From Gordionus sp. m RMFG-2023 (taxonomy: Eukaryota; Nematomorpha; Gordioida; Chordodea; Parachordodidae), in the NCBI RefSeq assembly GCF_954871325.1, contig NC_088775.1, forward strand, positions 33,395,561 to 33,459,560: DNA of 64,000 nucleotides, read 5' to 3'. The position numbers were made by a program, and so were the translations under genes. How positions within the stretch are numbered: position 1 is the stretch's first letter; each line of letters starts with the position of its first letter. The notes under the pieces are model-generated. The model saw nothing but the letters and a program-made list of their open reading frames with translations. It searched no databases and had not been told where the DNA came from. Shown piece by piece: positions 35,725 through 45,599 of the stretch.

Positions 35725-37570
35725 CAGTGAAACGAGTGTTAAAAATCAATTAACAATAAAAAGGGGTAAATATAATAAAGTTTTATTTTAATTTAATACA
35801 TATTGAAATTAAATATGGACAAGTAATTAATTAACAAGATTAATCGTTGAAAAGAAATGTGTTGGAAATTTAATTAAAAATAAAAAAAATGTGTTAAACA
35901 TCTATTAATTTTTTTAATTTTTCTTAAATAAGTAAAAAAATATTTATTAATTCTTTAAATTTTTCTTAAATAATAATAAAAAAATGTTTAATATAGAATC
36001 TTTATTATCCAATAGTAATATTAATTTTTCCAATTTAAATGAAAACTACCAATCTTCGTCGAGAATTCAAAGACCAAAAAGAATACACAAATATTGGAAT
36101 AAAGAAAAAATAGATAAAGTTACTAAAATGTTATCAATGCCTGAAAGAGAACAGATGAAAATTAAAGACATTGCAAAATACGTCGAAATGTCTACAGCAT
36201 CAGTTCATAAATTTAGACGGGACACATTCCAGATATAAATGGAGATCCTTTAAAAGAATATAATATTCAAAAAAGAGGAAGTAAAAAAAAATACTTTCAT
36301 AATTGAAAGACGCATCATAAATTTATTGATGGATAATAATACTCTTACTATCTAGCAGATAATAGAAAATTTACCCTGATAGTCCAAAAACGAAAACAAC
36401 AATTAGCAATATATAAAAAATATAGGTTGGTCTAAAAAAAGAGCTGGCAAGGAGCCTGATAGAAGAAATACTCCTGGGGCTATCAATATTCGTCAAATCT
36501 ATTGTGTAAAGATCTTAAATACCCCAGAGAAATATTATATTTCTTAGATGAAACTGGAATAAACTTGCACGTTGTCAATCTACCCCTGGGCACCATACAA
36601 TGTCCGACCAATAATAAAAATTCCATCCTCTAAGGGTAAAAATATAAGCATACTTTGTACAATTGGAATTGGAGGGGTAATCCGTTATAAAATCGAAGGA
36701 GCTTATAAGTGGTTGTTATTCCGTGATTTTATGACAGAGCTTATCAGTGTCTTACCACCAGATGCAATTATTGTAATGGATAATGCATCTATCCATAGAA
36801 GCCATCTTATCGATGCATATAAAGATAAGATTGAATATCTACCACCATATTCACCTCGGCTAAATCCCATCGAAATTTTTTTTGGAGTCTTAAAAAATAA
36901 ATATCGAGCAATAAACCCCAGCCCTAATTCAAGAGATGAAATTATTGGTAATATTATTCAGCTCTTACACGGATTTATTCCTTATGATTTTACTAACTTT
37001 TACAATCACATGCAAAGCTATTTGGAGTTGGGTTATAGCGGGCAACTGATCAATTAGGTAATCCTTTTAATTGATTTGTATTAATAATCATAATATTAAC
37101 TCTTTTAATTTCTAAAAAGGTACCATCATCAAATTCGTGGAACAATAGAATATGTTCATAAATTATAATAATATTTTTTATATATTAATTAATTTATCGA
37201 AGTTATTATAAAAATTTATAGTATTATCATATTTTTATCAAAATAAATGGGTGCAAAATTTCAAAATAGATTACATTTAATAAATTCTAAAATATTTTCA
37301 AATATCAAAAAGACTTTTTATAAAAAATGATTTAGAATTTTAGATAAAATTTAATCAAAAATCTTACTTGAACATTCTCAAATCAAAAAAAAATTTCCAT
37401 TTTTTATCACAAATTATATATTTACAACATAATTTCTTTTTATAATTTAAAAACGATTAATCTTGTTAATTAATTGCTTGTTAATATTTAATTTCAATAT
37501 ATATTAAATTAAAATTTTATTATATTTATCCCCTTTTATTGTTAGTTTATTTTTAAAACTCGTTTCACTG
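35725..37570 (+). mobile_element. Tc1/mariner-superfamily element with long TIRs and TA duplication
   Basis: The ends CAGTGAAACGAGTGTTAAAA (35725) and the inverse TTTTAAAACTCGTTTCACTG (37570) are flanked by TA on both sides. The terminal inverted repeats extend about 125 bp, down to AAGATTAATCGTTG on the left and the inverse AACGATTAATCTTG on the right. The element is 1846 bp. It is inserted in the hAT remnant between the SKMNFFF and KVTKCIND parts. The transposase lies on the plus strand. Confidence 0.9.
35984..37057 (+). pseudogene. Tc1/mariner (IS630-like) DDE transposase
   Basis: The first open frame (35984-36238) carries a Ser/Asn-rich leader and a helix-turn-helix DNA-binding region (IKDIAKYVEMSTASVHKFRR). 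The middle, 36240-36570, is broken by stops and frame changes but shows the first catalytic Asp in YFLDETGINLHV. The last frame (36572-37057) reads IIVMDNASIHRSHLIDAYKD, with the second Asp, then YLPPYSPRLNPIEIFFGVLK with the final Glu. By my count there are 30 residues between the second Asp and the Glu, fewer than the 34 of classical Tc1. The product would cut and paste the element at TA sites. This copy is inactive. Confidence 0.85.
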
Positions 37571-37708
37571 TATATGTGGTAAAAAAAAATTCATTTTACT
37601 AGATAATTAAATGTGTTTTTGGTTTAGCCTTTTACTAGCTAAACTGGCTGAAACCCTCTCAAGAGTGTCTGGGTGTAGCCAGTGTACCGTCACCCCTAAA
37701 TAATAGTG

Positions 37709-38107
37709 CTGTACACGTTACTACAAAAAGGTTTCACGTTACCGTTACTCATTACACCTGTAAAAAGGAACGAGTTACCGTTACTCGTTACCTTTTTAAA
37801 AAAGGAACGCACGTTACCTTTTTAAAAAAGGAACGCACGTTACCTTTTTAAAAAAGGAACGCACGTTACCGACTTTTCAAAAAAGTAACGGGCTAATATT
37901 TATTTTTATCCGACAATATAATAAAACTATACAAAAAGAATATATAAGATCGTTTTATAAAAAAAATATAAAATAATATAAAAATAATATATTATAATAT
38001 AACATCTTTATGTAACCTTATTTATTTTTAGCAACAATTAATTTCAAAATTTTGATAAGACAAACAAGAGCGCTTAGTGCTCAACACAGCTGGTTAAATA
38101 ATGGGAT
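37709..38107. mobile_element. hAT terminal fragment with GTTACC subterminal repeats
   Basis: The sequence begins TAGTGCTGTACACGTTACTA and continues with tandem CACGTTACCTTTTTAAAAAA units (three nearly identical copies of 32-33 bp). It ends in GTAACGGGCTAATATTT. The array recurs as a shorter relative at 32250-32310 and in opposite sense at 20790-20892. Such arrays are typical of hAT subterminal transposase-binding sites. The interior of this element is missing; the LTR element begins at 38113. Confidence 0.7.
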
Positions 38108-38742
38108 GTTATTGTTGTAATGTACACTTTTTTAATGTATATTTTATTTGATAAAGTGATTTATTTTAACAGATGTATTAATTTTTATGTAAATGACTGA
38201 TGATATTTATTACATTAACGAAATTGTAAAAATCACTTTTTCATTTTATATAAACTTTTGATTTAATTTAATTTTATAATAAAAAAAAAATAAAAAGAGA
38301 AAGTTAACAAAATTTTAACTCAGAGTATCGCTATCAGAGGCGATACTCTTATTCCAATAAAATATATACGTTAAATTAAATAAAATTTCAATAATTATTA
38401 GATTCTTTTATTCAATTTATAAAAGATGAATATTCTTTTTAAATTACAAATATGAAAAATATTATTATTAAAGTAATAGCGGAATAAAATATATACGTTA
38501 AATTAAATAAAATTTCAATAATTATTAGATTCTTTTATTCAATTTATAAAAGATGAATATTCTTTTTAAATTACAAATATGAAAATGGTGCCATGTAAAA
38601 CAAATGTTCCATAAGGGTTATTGCAGTCACAATTCGCAATTTTATAACCTACTATATTATCACTACGGCGAAATGATCACTCTTTCAGGTGCAGTATATT
38701 CTCATTTGTATTCGACTTTGAGAGAAGGCCACTATAGGCAAA

Positions 38743-39105
38743 TTATTCCAAAATTGGAAATTAATATATTATAAAGGTAAAATAAAAAAAATGAATATTC
38801 CAAAATTGGAAATTAATATATTATAAAGGTAAAATAAAAAAAATGAATATTCCAAAATTGGAAATTAATATATTATAAGGGTAAAATAAAAGGGATGAAT
38901 ATTCCAAAATTGTAAATTAATATATTATAAAGGTAAAATAAAAATAAAAATATTCAAAATTGGGAATTAATATATAAAGGTAAAATAAAAAAAGGATGAA
39001 TATTCCAAAATTGGGAATTAATATATTATAAAGGTAAAATAAAAAAAGATAAATATTCCAAAATTGGGAATTAATATTATTAAGATAAAATAAAATAATA
39101 AATAT
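38743..39105. repeat. Minisatellite of about 49 bp, seven units
   Basis: The units read ATTCCAAAATTGGAAATTAA, then TATATTATAAAGGTAAAATA and AAAAAAATGA, repeated about seven times with small changes. It lies in the interior of the non-coding LTR element. Confidence 0.85.
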
Positions 39106-39639
39106 TAAAAAAAGAGACTTTCATAAAGGATCTTATTCGATATTTGTTTTGTTGGGAGGAGGTTTTCAAGTGAATATTATTATTAAAGTAATAGCGGAAT
39201 AAAATATATGCATCAAATTATTCGAAATCTTTACCTAACCTACTATATTATCTATGACATTATTAATTGGTATTCTTTCAAAGAAATGAAATTCCTATAA
39301 AAACCATTTTTTAGTAAAGATATTGTATACGTTATGTTTACTTCGTAAAAAAAATTATCCTTATATAAAATTATTCAAGAATATAAGGAAATTATTCCAG
39401 GATATTCAAATAATGTTTGTGAAATCATATTCGAAATTATATTAAATGATTTACCGATAATAATGGGGAGATGTGTATGAAAATTTTGAGTATAAATTGT
39501 TTACATTATATTCTGTATTCGAATTGGAGAAAATTATGATGAAATATTTAAAAAAATATATTCTATTCTTTATGCAAATTGGGGAAATATAAATTTACGG
39601 TATTACAGAGAAATTGTAGCCGGAGAAATTATATAATAT

Positions 39640-39775
39640 TTTTTATTCTTATTCGTAAGACGACTAAAACGGCGTCCTCCTTTGGACAAAAAAAACCGCA
39701 TTTCTTTATTCTTATTCGTGAGACGAATCAAACGGCGTCCTCCTATGGACATAAAGCCGCATTTCTTAATTCTTA
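39640..39775. repeat. Tandem duplication of about 66 bp
   Basis: TTTTTATTCTTATTCGTAAG, then ACGGCGTCCTCC, then GGACA and CCGCATTTCTT is present twice in succession within the LTR-element interior. The short open frames on both strands here are produced by this duplication. Confidence 0.7.
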
Positions 39776-40306
39776 ATATAAAGTCGATCAAGATAATTTA
39801 TTTTCGGCGAAATTTTTATAGACACCAAAATAAGCGGAATGTTTAAATATATAGTTTGGAGTAAATGGAAAACGTCAAATGTGTATTTATATTTCGTATA
39901 TTATTGGTCATATATTATTAATCACCCCTAACACTTGGGTTTAGTAATGGGTGGCGTGTTGTAATGTACACTTTTTTAATGTATATTTTATTTGATAAAG
40001 TGATTTATTTTAACAGATGTATTAATTTTTATGTAAATGACTGATGATATTTATTACATTAACGAAATTGTAAAAATCACTTTTTCATTTTATATAAACT
40101 TTTGATTTAATTTAATTTTATAATAAAAAAAAAATAAAAAGAGAAAGTTAACAAAATTTTAACTCAGAGTATCGCTATCAGAGGCGATACTCTTATTCCA
40201 ATAAAATATATACGTTAAATTAAATAAAATTTCAATAATTATTAGATTCTTTTATTCAATTTATAAAAGATGAATATTCTTTTTAAATTACAAATATGAA
40301 AGTTAT

Positions 40307-40830
40307 ATATGTATTTTAATAATAAATAAAATCTATAATGATTCTCTGTAAAATTTTGTTATTGGATAAATCCTGGCTACGCCACCATTTCATACATATA
40401 TAATATTCTTTAAACAATATTTTTTTAAATCACTATTTTTTATTCTTTATATTTATTAACAATTATGGTCAAACAAATAACAATACTAAAACAAGAAATA
40501 TAAGATATAAAAAACTCAAAATAATACTTTGAACCAAAACCAATATTTTGTTAATCTTGGGTTTTTAATGTTGGTTCCCAGCCCAATACTGTAGTATAAT
40601 TTAATTGCTTATATTTAGGGCTGTGCAGATCCACATATTTTTCACCGATCCCATCCGATATTCGATCCGATACTGATACCGATTCGATATTTATATTGAT
40701 TTTTAAACACAAGAAATCAATATTTTTTATGCAAATAATCAAATTATGCATTTAATTTAATTTTTTTTATTTCTACAATTAAGACTACAATTAAAAACAA
40801 ATATTTGATAATATATCCATTTTGATGATC
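40307..40830. other. hAT-end-like pieces, no gene
   Basis: CCTGGCTACGCCA at 40374 resembles a hAT end of the GGCGTAGCCAGG kind. At 40616-40690, TAGGGCTGTGCAGATCC is followed by CGATCC/CGATATTCGATCCG words, as in the subterminal part of a hAT-type MITE. Open frames here derive from this repeat. Confidence 0.5.
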
Positions 40831-40859
40831 ATTTTAATGTTTTATATTTAATGTAAACT

Positions 40860-42210
40860 ATAAAAGTGATAATTGTCATAATACTCATCTCAGAACCTTT
40901 AAAAATAATTTTAATTAAAAAAGCCTAGTTGAGCATGTTTTGAGATGGTTTCAGTGATTGTAAAGCATATAAAGGTGACAATTGTCATAATACTTATTTC
41001 ACATATGTTTTAATTGAAAATAGAGAAAAATGATTATTTCAAACACGAATTAATATTTAATGTGTAAACTATAAAAGTGACAATTGTCATAATATTCATA
41101 TCAGAACCTATAAAAATAATTTTAGGTATAAAATAGGCAAGAAAAAATTTTTTGAGCATGTTCCGAGATGGTTTTAATGATTGTCAAAATTGTCACAATC
41201 GTTATTTTTGAACTTTTTTAAAGCAAGTAGATAAAAAATTTATTAAATATAAAATTAAATGAGGATGTACCTTAGAAAAGTGACAATTGTCATTATCGTT
41301 ATTTTTGAACTTTTTTGAATTTTTTTGAAGCAATAGAGTAAAATAATAAATTGTAAACATGATAAATTGAAATTTAAATGTGGATGTACCATAGAAAAGT
41401 GACAATTGTCATAATCGTTATTTTTAATCTTTTTTGAATTTTTTGGGGCAAAAGGGTAAAATTATATATTGTAAACATGTTAAATTAAAATTTCAGTGAA
41501 GATGTACCATAGAAATGTGACAATTATCATAATTGTTATCTTTGAACTTTTTTGAATTTTTTTAAAGCAAATAGGTAAAAATATATATTGTAAACCTGTT
41601 AAATTAAAATTTCAGTGAATATGTACCATAGAAAAGTGACAATTGTCATAATCGTTATTTTTAATCTTTTTTGATTTTTTTTGAAGAAATTATATATTGT
41701 AAACTTATTAAATTAAAATTTCACTGAAGATCTACCATAGAAAAGTGAAAATTGTCTTAATCGTCATTTTTAATCCCTTTTAAATTTTTTTGAACTTACA
41801 GGGTAAAATAATAAATTGTAAACTTGTTAAATTTAAATGTGGATGTACCATAGATAAGTTCATAATGGCCATTTTTAATCTTTTTTGAATTTTTTTGAAG
41901 CAAAAGGGTAAAATAATAAATTATTATAAACATGTTAAATTAAAATTTAAATGAGGATGTACCATAGAAATGTGACAATTATCATAAACGTTTATTTTAA
42001 TCTTTTTTGATTTTTTTTTAAGCAAAAGGGTAAAAATATATATTGTAAACATGTTAAATTAAAATTTCAGTGGAAATCTACCATAGAAAAGTGACAATTA
42101 TCATTTTTAATTTTTTATTTAATTTTTTTGAACTTACAGGGTAAAATAATAAATTGTAAACATGTTAAATTAAAATTTTAGTGAATATGTACCATAGATA
42201 AGTGACATAT
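40860..42210 (-). repeat. Satellite array, left palindrome arm
   Basis: About ten units of 110-120 bp with ACCATAGAAAAGTGACAATT, TCATAATCGTTATTTTTAA and AAATTGTAAACATGTTAAAT. The landmark ACCATAGAAA or a variant recurs at 41269, 41388, 41507, 41626, 41735, 41845, 41957, 42080 and 42190. Each unit holds the GACAATTGTC palindrome or a close variant. The outer units (40860-41160) are more diverged. Same family as 11770-12420. Confidence 0.88.
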
Positions 42211-42666
42211 CTAATTCTCAACTCCCTTTTGAAATTATTTTAATATATATATTTTAAAATTATCACAATACTCATATCCATTATTTTTAAATTAGGTTAA
42301 TATGATCTTGTTGGGAAACACTTAAACCTCTGGGCAGATGATAATAGTATCATATATGTTAAATTTTTTGAGCACCGGAATGGAGTTGAACTAGAAAGAT
42401 GCATCAATATAAACATGATATTTTTGGGAACAACAAATTTAAAAATATTTTTTCTTTAATCTTTTAAATCAATTTTAGATCTTAGAAACTACTATTTGGA
42501 TATATCTAGTAAAATCCCCCCCCCCCCCCCCCTCTGATTATACTATTCATACAAAAAATCTATTTATATTGTTATCATCTAAATCAGTCATATATATGAA
42601 TTTTTATTTATTAAATTTCAATGTAAACAATAACTTTATAATGAAATAGGTTATATAAATAATGAT

Positions 42667-44660
42667 TTAAAATATCACATTATTTAACCTAGTACGATTA
42701 AGCTTTATAATTAAAATATCATCAAGTATATCTTTGTCTAATCTTGTCCTTAGAGAGGTTACAGTTAGTGCTAATGCACTAAATGCTCTCTCAACTGAGA
42801 CCTGGGTGCAAGGAGCAGCAAGAATTATTTGAGATAATTTAAATAATTCTGCATCTTGGTGTTTTCTTGAAACCCAATATTGCAAAATATCTTGGGAAGA
42901 TGGCAATCTTTTGTTGGATAATAACGATTTTATTTTTAGCTTGATATCGCTATTACATAGTTCATAATATAGGTCCCTTCTTGCAATCACGCTCAATGTA
43001 AAGGTCAAGTTTTGTTTTTTTATAATCACTAGTGGAAGGCATAACTAGAGTTGTATTTTCTTCATGAGGGTCAATAGCTTGCAATTGTTTCCAAGTTGCA
43101 AATATATGTTCCTAAAATAAAAAGATGTATATTATAAATTTATTAATTTACCCTGGCCAATATTTTATCTTCTTCCAAAGGATATTTTCCATTTTCATAA
43201 TGGAATCTAGGATCCATATATATCGCACTACGAATGCTTCATTTTGAAAAAGATAGCTTTCTCTAATGTTTAAACATTCCAAAATACTTTTAGATAAATT
43301 ATCCATTTCCTCCAGCTCCATTTTGCATTCTAGCCATGAAGCAAAAAAATCACCTATTACAATATTACTTTTTTATAATTTCATTGTGAATTTGTATAAT
43401 GGGAAAAGGACTGATGTACCTAATAGGATAATATCCCATAAATCGAAACTAATAAAAGTTTCTGGGTATAATTCACCCATTTTAGCATAAAAGGTTTTAT
43501 TATCCATTAGATTTTTCATCATTAGATAAGTACTATTCCACCTAGTAACAGTATCCAGCTTGGGTTTCGAAACTTTGTCCATTATAAATAATCTTTTATA
43601 TTTGTGAGATTTTATCAATTTAATTATAATACGAATTTTCTCTAAGTCTAGTTTTAAATATTTTTTGATAAACATGTTTACAGCAAGTTGTATAGTATGT
43701 GCAGAACATCTAATGCAACTTAAGCCAAAGCTTTTGCTTATATCATCTGATATATTTTCCTCGTCAATACCCTCTGGTGTTTCTTCATCAGAATAAACGG
43801 AGACATTTTCATCATCAATACATACATTTTCCTGATAAGTTCTTGTATTAAATAATATTTGGCTTAAATTGTTTTCATTAGAATTAGATAGATCATTATC
43901 ATTATTTAATTGATCTCTAGCCATAATGTCAACCATTTTAAGCATATTGGCGCAGTTGTCCACAGTAATGCGATATATTTGTTTTAAATCTATCTGGTAT
44001 TTTTTTAAAATTGTTTGGATTTCTTTTAGGTTTACACCTGTATGAATTTTTAGTAGTTCTATCATTCCTAGTGTTCGCACTTGTATCTGGCCATCTTTTA
44101 TATACTGAACATTAATACCTAATATTGATTTATTATATCTAGTAGCTGTATCAATTTTTAAAGAAATTAGCTTGTTTTTTAATTCAAGTATAATTTGAAG
44201 TCTAATTTCGGATGCGGTATATTTTATTTTGTCGACCACTGACCGAGTATTCATTTTCATTTGAAGAGCATGACATATAGGGTCTAGTAAAATACGGAAA
44301 CTCATAATTTACTAAATTTATGGGTAAATTATGGAGTGTAATCAACCATACTATACATTCAAAAACCTAAAAAATAATTATTTATTTAAATATTAATTAC
44401 TTTAGATTTATCGATCTTAATTTTTGGGAATTTTTCTTTTGCTGTATTTCTAGCATTGAAGGACGAATCACTATTAGATTCATCTGCTTTCATTATGTTT
44501 GGGTGTTGAGAGGTTATGTGCCTTTTAAGATTTGCTAGAAAAATATATTGAAAAATACATTAAATAATTTATTTTACATGGTATCGACTTCATCTTTTTG
44601 TCACACATGCTGCACGTCGCTAAATTTTCAGAAGAATCGATTAAAAAATGCTCCTTTAGA
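42667..44660 (-). pseudogene. hAT (BED finger) transposase, left palindrome arm
   Basis: This is the mirror copy of the gene at 45600-47611, with the same exons and introns. The long intact frame 44305-43373 covers ICHALQMKMNTRSVVDKIKY, NQYIKDGQIQ-type sheet residues, TVDNCANMLKMVDIMA (catalytic Asp region), CIRCSAHTIQLAVNMFIKKY and DTVTRWNSTYLMMKNLMD. The C-terminal exon (43029-42667) has APCTQVSVERAFSALALTVT, the hAT dimerisation core. A two-base difference near 44310 breaks its junction to the upstream part, which is intact in the right arm. The stop after KFTMKL is present in both arms. The gene is therefore inactive as it stands, but only lightly damaged. Confidence 0.88.
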
Positions 44661-44984
44661 ATATCTTTGAGATTTTTTTATTTTGCATTATGTATAAAAA
44701 AAAAATTTTGTAATTTTTAATTTTAACTATCTTGTTTTTTCCTTTTATTTTTATTTTCACTTGTTTATTATATTTTGAAATAAAAAATCAGGAATTAATA
44801 ATTTTATATAAAATAAAAAAAATGAATAAAATAATTGTTTTATTGAGGCCAACAAATAAAACCCCCATTTATAAATTTGGGTGGGATACATTTATTTAAT
44901 GTTTTTTTTATTTATATTTATAAAAAATCAAATCTTAAATGAAGATATAAAAAATGCATTTTCTTTTCTTTTCGTTTTTCCCAT

Positions 44985-45281
44985 ATTATCTGATATTAGA
45001 TATGACAACATTGGTTATTGGCCGGATGCCTGCTAAACGACGCAAAGATGAAAGTTATACATAAATGCATACCCCAGAACAAAATGTTAAATATATTTAT
45101 GAAAATTAGAAAAATTTTTGAATTCAATTTTATAAAAAAAAAATATATAATACTTTTTTTCAATCTGGTGCCGCCTCGCTGGCACCAGAAAATTTCATTT
45201 TTTTGAGATATTTTATTTTCTTTAATTCATAAGGCAAAACATTAAATAAAAATAAATAAAGGAGGGAGAGAGAGAGAGACA
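44985..45281. other. Palindrome spacer with a 9-bp perfect hairpin
   Basis: The 297-bp spacer is the only part of the palindrome present once. It holds TCTGGTGCC (45164-45172), an 8-base loop and GGCACCAGA (45181-45189), a perfect GC-rich hairpin in AT-rich DNA. A GAGAGAG run lies at its right border (45264-45280). A 62-codon open frame (45018-45206) resembles nothing known. Confidence 0.7.
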
Positions 45282-45599
45282 ATGGGAAAAACGAAAAGAA
45301 AAGAAAATGCATTTTTTATATCTTCATTTAACATTTGATTTTTTATAAATATAAATAAAAAAAAACATTAAATAAATGTATCCCACCCAAATTTATAAAT
45401 GGGGGTTTTATTTGTTGGCCTCAATAAAACAATTATTTTATTCATTTTTTTTATTTTATATAAAATTATTAATTCCTGATTTTTTATTTCAAAATACAAT
45501 AAACAAGTGAAAATAAAAATAAAAGGAAAAAACAAGATAGTTAAAATTAAAAATTACAAAATTTTTTTTTTATACATAATGCAAAATAAAAAAATCTCA

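Larger units (their letters stand above)
32250..37706 (-). mobile_element. hAT element remnant hosting piggyBac and Tc1/mariner insertions
   Basis: On the minus strand, hAT transposase code appears in pieces. At 37695-37620 it reads HWLHPDTLERVSASLASKRL, which matches the RNase-H-fold start of BED-type hAT proteins. After the Tc1/mariner insert, 35720-35680 gives KVTKCINDNAKLYKSF, corresponding to the TDNxxNFVKAF motif with the second Asp. A short intron ending TTATTAG then leads to VYEQGEESDD and YLPKHSCSAHTLN (35640-35520), then LWNRLLWLF near 35110. Beyond the piggyBac insert, KPLINSILEGY lies at about 32760. Its left border is at 32250, where AAAAAGGAATGCGCATT matches subterminal repeats of the hAT end at 37709. 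It is a heavily broken gene with two nested insertions. Confidence 0.72.
38108..40306. mobile_element. Non-coding LTR element (TRIM-like), identical LTRs, 5-bp TSD
   Basis: Two direct repeats of 345 bp, 38113-38457 and 39957-40301, appear identical on reading. GTTAT flanks them on both outer sides (38108-38112 and 40302-40306). Each repeat starts TGTTGTAATG and ends AAATATGAAA. Inside each are a hairpin (GAGTATCGC, loop, GCGATACTC) and, 14 bp later, AATAAA. Just after the left repeat region comes TGGTGCCATGT, where a primer-binding site would be expected. The 1.5-kb interior holds no gag, protease, reverse transcriptase or integrase. A 3' partial copy of the LTR (38483-38585) and minisatellites are inside. 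With identical LTRs it is very young. The family is not assigned, and the LTR 3' end is not the usual CA. Confidence 0.75.

Noticed and set aside
38743-39105. CRISPR-like array
   Set aside because: The units are contiguous tandem copies of about 49 bp without unique spacers, in a eukaryotic LTR element.
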